64,000 nt of DNA from positions 3,844,001 through 3,908,000 of the forward strand of contig NZ_CP012266.1 of assembly GCF_001277235.1 (NCBI RefSeq). The letters are read 5' to 3'. The position numbers and the translations under genes are program-made. Shown here piece after piece: positions 23,536 to 31,886 of the stretch. Each line of letters opens with the position of its first letter. The first letter of the stretch is position 1. The notes under the pieces were generated by a model. That model made no database searches. It had not been told where the DNA came from and was given only the letters and a program-made list of their open reading frames with translations. The stretch is from Cronobacter dublinensis subsp. dublinensis LMG 23823 (GTDB lineage: Bacteria > Pseudomonadota > Gammaproteobacteria > Enterobacterales > Enterobacteriaceae).

Positions 23536-25479
23536 ATGATTAAGTTTAGTGCAACGATGATAGCCACGCTGGTCGCCGCCAGCGTGAACGCCGCCACGGT
23601 GGATCTGCGGATTCTGGAAACCACCGATCTGCACAGTAATATGATGGACTTTGATTATTACAAAGACGCGCCGACGGAAAAATTCGGTCTGGTGCGTACC
23701 GCAAGCTTAATCAATGCCGCGCGTCAGGAAGCCGCCAACAGCGTGCTGGTGGATAACGGCGATCTGATTCAGGGCAGCCCGCTTGGCGATTATATGGCGG
23801 CCAAAGGCCTGAAAGACGGCGATGTGCATCCGGTCTATAAAGCGATGAACACGCTTGATTACGCCGTCGGCAACCTCGGCAACCATGAATTCAACTACGG
23901 CCTCGATTACCTGCACAAGGCGCTGGCGGGCGCGAACTTCCCCTACGTCAACGCCAATATCATCGACGCCAAAACCCAGAAGCCGCTGTTCACGCCTTAT
24001 CTCATTAAAGAAACCCAGGTAAAAGACAAAGACGGCAAGCCGCACACGCTGAAAATCGGCTATATCGGCTTTGTGCCGCCGCAGATCATGACCTGGGATA
24101 AAGCGAACCTGAGCGGTAAAGTCACCGTTAACGATATCACCGAAACCGCGCGGAAATATGTGCCGCAGATGCGCGCAGAAGGCGCGGATCTGGTGGTTGT
24201 GGTAGCGCATTCGGGGCTTTCCGCCGAGCCGTACAAGGCGCTGGCGGAAAACTCGGTTTACTACTTAAGCCAGGTTACGGGCGTGGATGCCATCCTCTTT
24301 GGCCACGCGCACGCCGTCTTCCCTGGCAAAGATTTCGCGACCATCAAAGGCGCGGACATCGCGCAGGGTACGCTGAACGGCGTACCGGCGGTGATGCCGG
24401 GCATGTGGGGCGATCATCTGGGGATCGTCGATTTAGTGCTGAATAACGACCACGGCAAATGGAAGGTCACGCAGAGTAAAGCCGAAGCGCGCCCTATCTA
24501 CGACGCCCAGGCGAAGAAATCGCTCGCCGCGGAAGATCAGGATCTGGTGAAGGTGCTGAAGGCCGATCACGACGCCACGCGCGAATTTGTCGGCCAGCCG
24601 GTCGGGAAATCCGCCGATCCGATGTACAGCTATCTCGCGCTGGTGCAGGACGATCCGACCGTGCAAGTGGTGAATAACGCCCAGAAAGCCTATGTCGAAC
24701 ACTTTATCCAGGGCGACCCGGATCTGGCGCAGTTACCGGTGCTCTCCGCCGCCGCGCCGTTTAAAGTGGGCGGGCGTAAAAACGATCCGGCAAGCTTTGT
24801 CGAAGTGGAAAAAGGCCAGCTGACGCTGCGCAACGCCGCCGATCTCTACCTTTACCCCAACACGCTGGTGGTGGTAAAAGCGACCGGCGCCGAGGTAAAA
24901 GAGTGGCTGGAGTGCTCCGCCGGGCAGTTTAATCAGATTGACGTCAACAGCGCCAAACCGCAGCCGCTGCTGAACTGGGACGGCTTTCGCACCTATAACT
25001 TCGACGTGATAGACGGCGTGAAGTACCAGATAGACGTCACGCAGCCTGCGAAATATGACGGCGAATGCCAGACCGTGAACCCGAAGGCGGAACGCATTAA
25101 GCATTTGACGTTTAACGGCAAACCCATCGATCCCAACGCGACATTCCTGGTCGCGACCAATAACTACCGCGCCTACAGCGGCAAGTTCGCAGGCACGGGC
25201 GACAGCCATATCGCCTTCGCCTCGCCGGACGAGAACCGCGCGGTGCTGGCGGCGTGGATCGGCGCTGAAACCAAACGCGCGGGCGAAATCCACCCGGCGG
25301 CGGATAACAACTGGCGTCTGGCGCCCATTAACAGCCGCCAGAAACTGGATATCCGCTTTGAAACCTCGCCGTCCGACAAAGCCGCCGCGTTTATCAAAGA
25401 GAAAGCGCAATACCCGATGAAAAAGGTCGGCAACGACGACATCGGTTTCGCGGTCTATCAGCTGGATCTGTCGAAATAA
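23536..25479 (+). CDS. cpdB: 2',3'-cyclic-nucleotide 2'-phosphodiesterase/3'-nucleotidase CpdB
   Basis: A 647-residue periplasmic bifunctional enzyme: signal peptide (about 1-19), calcineurin-like metallophosphatase domain (ILETTDLHSNMMDFDYY, VDNGDLIQGSPLGDY, NLGNHEFNYG, VVVAHSG, LFGHAHAVFPG) and a C-terminal 5'-nucleotidase substrate domain. It hydrolyses 2',3'-cyclic nucleotides and 3'-AMP so exogenous nucleotides can be used; homologues degrade extracellular cyclic dinucleotides. AAGGA precedes the ATG. The 219-bp region shared with cysQ contains CCTGCC/GGCAGG flanking a T-tract (23440-23461). Confidence 0.97.
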   Translation: MIKFSATMIATLVAASVNAATVDLRILETTDLHSNMMDFDYYKDAPTEKFGLVRTASLINAARQEAANSVLVDNGDLIQGSPLGDYMAAKGLKDGDVHPVYKAMNTLDYAVGNLGNHEFNYGLDYLHKALAGANFPYVNANIIDAKTQKPLFTPYLIKETQVKDKDGKPHTLKIGYIGFVPPQIMTWDKANLSGKVTVNDITETARKYVPQMRAEGADLVVVVAHSGLSAEPYKALAENSVYYLSQVTGVDAILFGHAHAVFPGKDFATIKGADIAQGTLNGVPAVMPGMWGDHLGIVDLVLNNDHGKWKVTQSKAEARPIYDAQAKKSLAAEDQDLVKVLKADHDATREFVGQPVGKSADPMYSYLALVQDDPTVQVVNNAQKAYVEHFIQGDPDLAQLPVLSAAAPFKVGGRKNDPASFVEVEKGQLTLRNAADLYLYPNTLVVVKATGAEVKEWLECSAGQFNQIDVNSAKPQPLLNWDGFRTYNFDVIDGVKYQIDVTQPAKYDGECQTVNPKAERIKHLTFNGKPIDPNATFLVATNNYRAYSGKFAGTGDSHIAFASPDENRAVLAAWIGAETKRAGEIHPAADNNWRLAPINSRQKLDIRFETSPSDKAAAFIKEKAQYPMKKVGNDDIGFAVYQLDLSK

Positions 25480-25488
25480 GGGTTATCA

Positions 25489-25521
25489 GTGCCGGGTGTG
25501 GTGGTAGCCGCACCCGGCACT
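25489..25521 (+). terminator. Hairpin between cpdB and ytfH
   Basis: AGTGCCGGGTG / CACCCGGCACT, a long near-perfect stem 9 bp after the cpdB stop, followed only by CTGTCT. Could be a terminator or a REP-like element serving both convergent genes. Confidence 0.6.
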
Positions 25522-25547
25522 CTGTCTCCAGCACCAGAGCCCGACGC

Positions 25548-25928
25548 TCACGCCGCACGCGCGTCCCGGTTTGCTATCACCTGCGGCGTATGCACTTCAA
25601 TCCAGTCGGCCAGCGCCGCCACCTTCTCACTCACCTCCACGCCGAGCGGCGTCAGGCTGTACTCCACGTGCGGCGGCACCACCGGATAGGAGACGCGATC
25701 TACGAAGCCGTCCTGCTCCAGCGCCTGTAACGACTGCGCCAGCATCTTCTCGCTGACGCCGCCCATTTTGCGGCGTAAATCGCTGAAACGGTGCGTGCCG
25801 TCGCGCAGCGCCACCAGGATCAGCACGCCCCAGCGGCTGGTCACGTGCTTCAGCACGTCGCGGGACGGGCACTCTTCGGCGAACAGATTGCCGTCGCGCA
25901 GCTGTTCGCTCAAGGTAGGGATGGACAT
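25548..25928 (-). CDS. ytfH: HxlR-family transcriptional regulator YtfH
   Basis: A 126-residue winged-helix regulator (HxlR/YodB family): HVTSRWGVLILVALRDGTHRFSDLRRKMGGVSEKMLAQSLQALEQDG is the recognition region. A single N-terminal cysteine in AEECPSRDV is at the place used for thiol/quinone sensing in YodB-type members. Start chosen at 25928, with AAGG about ten bases upstream; the longer open frame upstream runs into the qorB promoter. Divergent from qorB, the quinone oxidoreductase gene it probably controls. Confidence 0.9.
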   Translation of the reverse strand: MSIPTLSEQLRDGNLFAEECPSRDVLKHVTSRWGVLILVALRDGTHRFSDLRRKMGGVSEKMLAQSLQALEQDGFVDRVSYPVVPPHVEYSLTPLGVEVSEKVAALADWIEVHTPQVIANRDARAA

Positions 25929-25932
25929 AGGA

Positions 25933-25957
25933 TACTTACCTTTTTGTACGTACTTAC
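25933..25957. promoter_or_regulatory. Putative HxlR operator in the ytfH/qorB promoter
   Basis: Direct repeats TACTTAC at 25933-25939 and 25951-25957, exactly 18 bp apart, with a palindrome GTACGTAC (25946-25953) over the second. Situated just upstream of ytfH and about 60-85 bp before qorB, suitable for joint repression. Confidence 0.5.
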
Positions 25958-26016
25958 TAAAAGTGAGCTTGGATGATAGTGTGCCACAACACACACCAGA
26001 GACAAAGGAAAAGACC

Positions 26017-26871
26017 ATGATCGCGATTACCGGCGCTACCGGCCAGCTTGGCCAGCGCGTTATCCATACCCTCATGAAAACCGTCGCGGCAAAGGATGTC
26101 GTGGCCATCGTCCGTAACCCGGCGAAAGCCACCGCCCTGCAGGAAAAAGGCGTGCAGGTACGCGCCGCCGACTACAGCGACGTCGCGGCGCTGAGCGCGG
26201 CATTACAGGGCGTGGAAAAGCTGCTGCTTATCTCCTCAAGCGAAGTTGGCCAGCGCGTGGCGCAGCACCGCAACGTGATTGAAGCGGCCAAAGCCGCAGG
26301 GGTTACGCTGATTGCCTACACCAGCCTCCTGCATGCTGACCGTTCGCCGCTCGCCCTGGCGGATGAACACGTTGCGACCGAAAAAATGCTCGCCGACGCG
26401 GCTATTCCTTATGTGCTGCTGCGTAACGGCTGGTATACCGAAAACTATCTGGCAAGCGTGCCGCCTGCGCTTGAACACGGCGTATTTATCGGCAGCGCAG
26501 GCGACGGGAAAATCGCTTCCGCCAGCCGTCAGGATTACGCCGATGCCGCCGCAAACGTGCTGACGCTTGATAACCAGGCCGGACGCGTATACGAACTGGC
26601 GGGCGATGAAGCCTGGACGCTTCGCGATCTCACCGCGCTGTTAAGCGAAACCACCGGTAAAAACGTGATGTACCAGAACCTGAGCGAGGCGGATTTCGCC
26701 GCGGCGCTCGCGGGCGCGGGCCTGCCAGAAGGCTTCGCGAAACTGCTGGCCGATTCCGATATCGGCGCGTCCAAAGGCGGTCTGTTTGATGACAGCCATC
26801 AGCTCAGCGCGCTGATTGGCCGCCCCACCACGCCGCTTGCCGCCAACCTGCGTGAAATGCTCGAAAAGTAA
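26017..26871 (+). CDS. qorB: NADPH:quinone oxidoreductase 2 (QorB)
   Basis: A 284-residue NmrA-like atypical short-chain dehydrogenase with the NADPH-binding motif MIAITGATGQLGQRV at the N-terminus and no classic Tyr-x3-Lys. It reduces quinones with NADPH in the cytoplasm. The start at 26017 follows AAAGGAAAAGACC and matches the family; the reading frame upstream is open but overlaps the ytfH coding region. Divergent partner of the redox-type regulator YtfH. Confidence 0.95.
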   Translation: MIAITGATGQLGQRVIHTLMKTVAAKDVVAIVRNPAKATALQEKGVQVRAADYSDVAALSAALQGVEKLLLISSSEVGQRVAQHRNVIEAAKAAGVTLIAYTSLLHADRSPLALADEHVATEKMLADAAIPYVLLRNGWYTENYLASVPPALEHGVFIGSAGDGKIASASRQDYADAAANVLTLDNQAGRVYELAGDEAWTLRDLTALLSETTGKNVMYQNLSEADFAAALAGAGLPEGFAKLLADSDIGASKGGLFDDSHQLSALIGRPTTPLAANLREMLEK

Positions 26872-26978
26872 TATTTCGCACGCGCCAAATCTGGCAGGCT
26901 GATTTCCCTGGGCCTGCCGGATACAATGCGCTCGCCTGCCGAAGGCGCTCACAACAAAAAACTGAAAACAGGGATCTC

Positions 26979-27350
26979 ATGAAAGCACATATTCTCGCTC
27001 TTCCGCTGCTGCTGTGCAGCGCCGCCGCATGGTCGATGAGCTGCGACAATCCGCGTAGCCCGTACGACACCACCTACTGCGCCGCACTGGAAATGGTTCA
27101 GGGTGACCGCGACCTCAACCAGCAGTACAAAAACACGATGGCGGCGCTCTCGCCCGCGCAGAAACAGGTCGTGAAAAACGCGCAGATCTCCTGGCTGAAA
27201 GTGCGTGACCACGAATGCGCGGAAGGCTCCACGCTGCTGCTCGGCTGCGCCAATGAGAAAATGGCCGCCCGTATCGAACTGCTGAAAAGCATCGAGCGCG
27301 AGTGCCGTAACTCCGGCTGTAACGATGCCGACCTCTCCCGCATCGAATAA
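26979..27350 (+). CDS. LprI-like (DUF1311) secreted protein
   Basis: A 123-residue protein with signal peptide (about 1-19, ending in AWS) and the LprI/DUF1311 fold: CDNPRSPYDTTYCAALEMVQGDRDLNQQYKNTMAAL, then QKQVVKNAQISWLKVRDHECA. Six cysteines fit periplasmic disulfides. Mycobacterial LprI inhibits lysozyme; for enterobacterial members this is only an inference. It is not in the E. coli gene order here and, with the next two genes, forms an insertion between qorB and ytfF. Confidence 0.8.
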   Translation: MKAHILALPLLLCSAAAWSMSCDNPRSPYDTTYCAALEMVQGDRDLNQQYKNTMAALSPAQKQVVKNAQISWLKVRDHECAEGSTLLLGCANEKMAARIELLKSIERECRNSGCNDADLSRIE

Positions 27351-27435
27351 CCGCCAAGTTAATTAATTGTTAATACCGGTGGCTAAGCCCGCAGTTGTTC
27401 TTATAATGAGGCTTCACCTTTAGTGGAGAGCCACC

Positions 27436-28260
27436 GTGCAAGGCGTACCCGAGCAGTTCTTCGACGAACGCGACAGCGCCCGCTTCCGACAGTTGCCCGC
27501 ACTGCCGGGCGTTGAGCTTTATCACGCCCATATCGCCCGTTACGCCTTTGAACCCCATACGCACGAAGCCTTCGGCATCGGCGCTATCGAACTCGGCGCC
27601 GAGCGCTTTCGCTATCGCGGCGCGCAGCACGTGGCGGCGGTCAATTCACTGGTCACAATGAATCCTGACGAACTCCACACCGGCGAGGCGGCCACGCAGC
27701 ACGGCTGGCGCTACCGGATGATCTATCTGGAGCCCGGCACACTTGAGCAACTCACCGGCGAGCGCCACTGGTGGTTTGGCGAGGTGGAACGTCATGATCC
27801 GCTGCGCGCGCGCCAGACGGGCCAGCTTATCGCCGCGCTCTGGTCCGCGCCGGACACGTTGGCGCAGCAGGGGTTGTTGCTCGATATTATCGACACGTTT
27901 CGCCCCTACGCGCGCCATGCGCCGCAAACGGCGGCCGACGGCGCGCACCGTTTCGACCGGGTGCGCGACTATCTTTACGACAACTACATGCAGCCGCTGA
28001 CGCTCGATGACATCGCCGCCGAGGCGTCGCTCAGCCCGTATCATTTTCAGCGGCAGTTCAAAGCCCGCTATCACGTCACGCCGCATCAGATGCTGATGGC
28101 GGTGCGGCTGTGGCGCGCCAAGCAGTTTCTCGCCGCCGGTCTGCCCGCGGCCGAGGTGGCCGCCGCCGTGGGCCTTGCCGATCAGCCGCATCTCACCCGC
28201 GCGTTCACCCGCCGCTACGGCATCACCCCCGCACGCTACCAGAAACAGGTGGCTCGCTAG
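27436..28260 (+). CDS. AraC-family transcriptional regulator
   Basis: A 274-residue regulator. The N-terminal cupin sensor domain has LYHAHIARYAFEPHTHEAFGIGAIELGA and MNPDELHTGEA. The C-terminal double helix-turn-helix includes PLTLDDIAAEASLSPYHFQRQFKA and AEVAAAVGLADQPHLTRAFTRRYGITPARYQ. GTG start at 27436 after GTGGAGAG. A TATAAT lies about 30 bp upstream (27402-27407). Regulators of this subtype often control a neighbouring exporter, which here could be ytfF, though the DUF1349 gene is nearer. Inducer unknown. Confidence 0.88.
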   Translation: MQGVPEQFFDERDSARFRQLPALPGVELYHAHIARYAFEPHTHEAFGIGAIELGAERFRYRGAQHVAAVNSLVTMNPDELHTGEAATQHGWRYRMIYLEPGTLEQLTGERHWWFGEVERHDPLRARQTGQLIAALWSAPDTLAQQGLLLDIIDTFRPYARHAPQTAADGAHRFDRVRDYLYDNYMQPLTLDDIAAEASLSPYHFQRQFKARYHVTPHQMLMAVRLWRAKQFLAAGLPAAEVAAAVGLADQPHLTRAFTRRYGITPARYQKQVAR

Positions 28261-28308
28261 ATCTTCAGCCCGGCTATAATTCAGGCACATTTGCAAGGGA
28301 GAAGACCG

Positions 28309-28890
28309 ATGGAATATCTGGCGAACGGGCGCTGGCTGAACGAACCGGCCCGCTGGCGGCTTGAGGGTGACGCGCTGCATGTGACGACCGACGCGCAAAC
28401 CGATTTCTGGCAAACCACCTGGTATGGCTTTCAGCGCCACTCCGGGCATGTGTTCGGCGTGGAAGTAACCGGCGATTTTACGTTTCAGGTGCGCGTCGAG
28501 GGCGATTTCACCACGCTGTATGACCAGGCGGGATTGCTGCTGATGGCAGACGAACACCACTGGCTGAAGGCGGGCATTGAGTATAACGACGCGCAGCCGA
28601 TGATAGGCAGCGTGCTGACGCTTGAGCGCTCCGACTGGGCGACCGGAATTTTCCCCGAAGCGCAGCAGCACTTCTGGCTGCGCCTGACGCACCAGAACCA
28701 CTGCCTGCGGCTTCAGTACTCCACCGATGGCGAGACCTGGCCGCTGCTGCGCCTGTGTCCGTTCCCGGACGCCGACCGCTATTTCCTGGGCGCGATGTGC
28801 TGCACGCCGACGCGCGCCGGGCTGGAGGTCACGTTCTCCGATTTCCGCCTCGGGCCGCCGAACGGTAAAGACCTGCACGATCTGAGCTGA
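28309..28890 (+). CDS. DUF1349 (concanavalin-like) protein
   Basis: A 193-residue cytoplasmic protein without signal peptide. It follows the DUF1349 pattern: DFWQTTWYGFQRHSGHVF, DFTFQVRVEGDFTTLYDQAG, LLMADEHHWLKAGIEY, VTFSDFRLGPP. Members adopt a jelly-roll fold and may bind carbohydrate, but activity is undefined. It begins 48 bp after the AraC gene with AAGGGAG before the ATG; TATAAT at 28275-28280 may be its own -10. Part of the insertion relative to E. coli. Confidence 0.85.
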   Translation: MEYLANGRWLNEPARWRLEGDALHVTTDAQTDFWQTTWYGFQRHSGHVFGVEVTGDFTFQVRVEGDFTTLYDQAGLLLMADEHHWLKAGIEYNDAQPMIGSVLTLERSDWATGIFPEAQQHFWLRLTHQNHCLRLQYSTDGETWPLLRLCPFPDADRYFLGAMCCTPTRAGLEVTFSDFRLGPPNGKDLHDLS

Positions 28891-28969
28891 TGCGCAGCAA
28901 GCTGGTACAAGACGCCCGCTTTCCCCCGCCGCTACACTCGAAGGCTCACGAGATGAGCAGGTGGTTGAG

Positions 28970-29938
28970 ATGTTAACTGGCGTGTTGTATGCCCTGCTGG
29001 CGGGGCTGATGTGGGGGCTGATTTTCGTCGGCCCGTTACTGGTGCCGGAATACCCGGCGGTATTGCAGTCGATGGGGCGCTATCTGGCGCTGGGCCTGCT
29101 GGCCGTGCCGCTGGCCTGGGCCGGACGCAGGCGGCTAAAACAGCTGAGCGGGCGCGACTGGCTGACCGCGCTGGCGCTAACCATGATGGGCAATCTTATC
29201 TATTACGTGTGTCTCGCCAGCGCCATCCAGCGCACCGGGGCACCCGTTTCCACGATGATTATCGGCACGCTGCCGGTAGTGATTCCGGTTTTCGCCAATC
29301 TGCTCTACAGCCGACGCGATGGTCGCCTGCCCTGGCGGCGGCTCTTTCCGGCGCTGGCGGCGATTTTCTGCGGGCTTATCTGCGTCAATTTCGCCGAGCT
29401 GCGCCAGGGCCTGCCGGGCTTCACGCCCGCCCGTTACGGGAGCGGCATCGCGCTCGCGGTCATCTCGGTTATCTGCTGGGCCTGGTATGCGCTGCGCAAC
29501 GCGCGCTGGCTGCGGGAAAACCCCGACAAACACCCGATGATGTGGGCGACCGCGCAGGGGCTGGTGACGCTGCCGGTTTCACTGGCGGGTTATATTGCGG
29601 CGTGCCTGTGGCTGGCGGCGGGCGACAGCGGTTTCGCGCTGCCCTTCGGCCCGCGCCCCGGCGCGTTTATCGCGCTGATGGTGGCTATCGCGCTGTGCTG
29701 TTCATGGATTGGCGCGCTGTGCTGGAATATCGCGAGCCAGCGTCTGCCGACGGTGATCCTCGGGCCGCTGATTGTTTTCGAAACGCTGGCCGGGCTGCTC
29801 TATACTTTTTTGCTGCGCCAGAGTATGCCGCCGCTCCTGACCCTGACCGGCATCGCGCTGCTGGCGCTGGGCGTGGTGATGGCGGTGCGGGTAAAGATCG
29901 TGCCGGTAGCGGCGCGCGCCGCGCAGGAGACGCCATAA
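28970..29938 (+). CDS. ytfF: EamA/DMT-family inner-membrane transporter YtfF
   Basis: A 322-residue protein with ten predicted membrane helices, arranged as two EamA repeats (SVLYALLAGLMWGLIF-like start; WYALRNARWLRENPDKHPMMWAT in the middle; GPLIVFETLAGLLYTFLLRQ near the end). E. coli YtfF is an uncharacterised member of the drug/metabolite transporter superfamily. Start at 28970 is chosen over an in-frame GTG at 28961 because AGGTGG precedes it and the conserved N-terminus begins there. Confidence 0.93.
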   Translation: MLTGVLYALLAGLMWGLIFVGPLLVPEYPAVLQSMGRYLALGLLAVPLAWAGRRRLKQLSGRDWLTALALTMMGNLIYYVCLASAIQRTGAPVSTMIIGTLPVVIPVFANLLYSRRDGRLPWRRLFPALAAIFCGLICVNFAELRQGLPGFTPARYGSGIALAVISVICWAWYALRNARWLRENPDKHPMMWATAQGLVTLPVSLAGYIAACLWLAAGDSGFALPFGPRPGAFIALMVAIALCCSWIGALCWNIASQRLPTVILGPLIVFETLAGLLYTFLLRQSMPPLLTLTGIALLALGVVMAVRVKIVPVAARAAQETP

Positions 29939-29966
29939 AAAAAGGCCCGTCAGTGACGGGCCTTAA
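29937..29966 (-). terminator. Terminator of the Tsr-like receptor gene
   Basis: Perfect stem AAGGCCCGTCA / TGACGGGCCTT followed on the minus strand by TTTTTTTA. It lies between the convergent ytfF and receptor genes and ends inside the last codons of ytfF. Confidence 0.85.
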
Positions 29967-29969
29967 GGC

Positions 29970-31643
29970 TCAGAAGGTTTCCCAGTTGTCGCTGCCGCCA
30001 GCCGGGGCGGCTTTCAGGCTCACCGCAGGCTCCGGCGCGTTGAAGGATGACGCCTTCGGCGCGGCGCTCGCCATGCGGGACTGGGCGCGGTTGAGTTTAA
30101 ACACCGCGACCGCCTCGTTCAGTTTGCCCGCCTGATCTTCCAGGGCGGCGGCGGCGGCGGCGGATTCTTCCACCAGCGCGGCGTTCTGCTGCGTCACTTT
30201 ATCCATCTCGGAGACCGCAAGGCCAACCTGGTCGATGCCGCGGCTCTGCTCATCGGACGCGGAGGCGATTTCGCCCATGATATCGGTCACGCGCGTTACC
30301 GCACCGACCACTTCTTTCATGGTTTCACCCGCTTCACGCACCAGCTGCGAACCCGCGTCAACGCGGTTGCCGGAGTTCTCGATAAGCGCTTTGATCTCTT
30401 TCGCCGCCTGGGCGCTGCGGCTTGCCAGCGTGCGAACTTCACCCGCCACGACCGCAAAACCACGGCCCTGCTCACCGGCGCGCGCCGCTTCCACCGCCGC
30501 GTTGAGCGCGAGGATGTTGGTCTGGAACGCGATACCGTCAATGACGTTGGTTATCTGGGCAATCTGATTAGAGCTGGCGGCGATTTCATCCATAGTGCGC
30601 ACGACGCCATCCACCACTTCACCGCCTTTCAGCGCGGTTTCCGACGCGGTACGCGCCAGCTGGGTCGCCTGACGGGCGTTATCGGCGTTCTGTTTCACCG
30701 TCGCGGTGAGCTCTTCCATGCTGGCGGCGGTTTCTTCCAGCGACGCGGCCTGCTGCTCGGTACGCGAAGAGAGATCGTTGCTGCCCGCAGAGATTTCGCT
30801 CGCGCCGGTAAAGATGGTGTCGGTGCTGTCGCGCACGGTGCTGACCGTGCGAGCCAGCGACTGCTGCATGTCGTGTACGTTGCGCGCCAGCAGCGCCATT
30901 TCGTTATTGCCGTCGGCGTCGATAGGCTGCGTCAGATCGCCTGCGGCAATCGCGCGGATATGACCCATGACGTCATGCAGCGGCAGCAGGAGCACGCGGC
31001 GCATCGCCACCCAGCTGACCACAATCACAGCCAGCACCAGCACCATAACGGCGGAGAGGATCCACATAATGCGCTGGTAGTCGCTTTCGTTATCCTTCAC
31101 GCCCTGGCTGGTCAGCTTCGCCTGCTCGGCGCGCCACTCGCGGTAGACCACCTGCATCGCGTTTTGCTTCTTCTCGGCGTTCTGCTTGAACATCTCTTCA
31201 AGCTTGCCTTCCGCCAGCAGCTTGTTCATCTGCGCGAGCGTCGAAGAATAGATGCGATACTGCTCTTCCAGACGGTCAACGAGCGGTTCGCTCATGCCCG
31301 GCGTTTCTGGTAGCGCAAAATATTTATCGTAATGACTTTTCGCGTCCGCCAGCTGCGTATTGGCCGTATTGACCAGTTCGGTCAGCTGACCGCCGTTGAT
31401 CTGGTTCGCCATGCTGCTTTGCAGGCGCAGCATGCCGCGGTTCAGCGTGACGCGCGTCTGGTTGAGGCTAATCCACGCGTCGGTAAATTCCGCCACGTTC
31501 TGGCTGGAGAGTTGCGACACGTTAAAATTGTCTTTGTCGTTATTGAGCGCGCTAATAAAGATGCCCGCTGCGATAAGCTGCATCGCACCCAAAACGATCA
31601 GAACAGTAATTAAAAGGGTTATGACTTTTATACGTTTAAACAT
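29970..31643 (-). CDS. Tsr-like methyl-accepting chemotaxis receptor
   Basis: A 557-residue chemoreceptor: TM1 about 7-30, four-helix periplasmic TarH-type domain about 31-190, TM2 about 191-212, HAMP, methylation helices, and the hairpin tip IDGIAFQTNILALNAAVEAARAGEQGRGFAVVAGEVR. It ends in NWETF, the CheR/CheB-binding pentapeptide of high-abundance receptors. In the ligand pocket, Arg64, Asn68, Arg69 and Arg73 of Tsr are conserved, but Thr156 is replaced by Ala and Phe151 by Met, so serine may not be the ligand. Inserted between ytfF and ytfE relative to E. coli. A sigma-28 promoter precedes it. Confidence 0.92.
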   Translation of the reverse strand: MFKRIKVITLLITVLIVLGAMQLIAAGIFISALNNDKDNFNVSQLSSQNVAEFTDAWISLNQTRVTLNRGMLRLQSSMANQINGGQLTELVNTANTQLADAKSHYDKYFALPETPGMSEPLVDRLEEQYRIYSSTLAQMNKLLAEGKLEEMFKQNAEKKQNAMQVVYREWRAEQAKLTSQGVKDNESDYQRIMWILSAVMVLVLAVIVVSWVAMRRVLLLPLHDVMGHIRAIAAGDLTQPIDADGNNEMALLARNVHDMQQSLARTVSTVRDSTDTIFTGASEISAGSNDLSSRTEQQAASLEETAASMEELTATVKQNADNARQATQLARTASETALKGGEVVDGVVRTMDEIAASSNQIAQITNVIDGIAFQTNILALNAAVEAARAGEQGRGFAVVAGEVRTLASRSAQAAKEIKALIENSGNRVDAGSQLVREAGETMKEVVGAVTRVTDIMGEIASASDEQSRGIDQVGLAVSEMDKVTQQNAALVEESAAAAAALEDQAGKLNEAVAVFKLNRAQSRMASAAPKASSFNAPEPAVSLKAAPAGGSDNWETF

Positions 31644-31678
31644 GAATGGCCTTAGTGCAGGTGTAATCTGATGTGTAT

Positions 31679-31705
31679 CTATCGGCAGGACATTCAGGTT
31701 ATTTA
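31679..31705 (-). promoter_or_regulatory. Sigma-28 (FliA) promoter of the Tsr-like receptor
   Basis: Minus strand TAAA (31702-31705), 15 bp, GCCGATAG (31679-31686), against the consensus TAAA-N15-GCCGATAA. About 36 bp upstream of the start codon. Indicates expression with late flagellar genes. Confidence 0.8.
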
Positions 31706-31837
31706 ACGCGCCAGCCCCGGCGCAGCGCGGTTTCCAGTTATTTCCTGATAGCGATCAGTAGTTTAGTCATGAAAATATTTTTGTGACGCACCTCTCATTT
31801 TAATCCCCCTCCCCGAAAGGGTTATAGCCTGTTTTTA

Positions 31838-31860
31838 AAGATGCATTTAATATGCATCTT
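31838..31860. promoter_or_regulatory. NsrR operator upstream of ytfE
   Basis: A 23-bp palindrome, AAGATGCAT...ATGCATCTT with centre TTAAT, matching the NsrR consensus (11-1-11 AAGATGCYTTT type). It lies 27 bp before the ytfE start, where bound NsrR would block transcription until nitric oxide destroys its cluster. Confidence 0.85.
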
Positions 31861-31886
31861 ATATAAATGATGAGTGAGGTACTACT

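Noticed and set aside
29011..30135. 374-codon plus-strand frame overlapping ytfF and the receptor 3' end
   Set aside because: Ala/Arg/Gly-rich alternate frame of ytfF; it crosses the terminator and a convergent gene.
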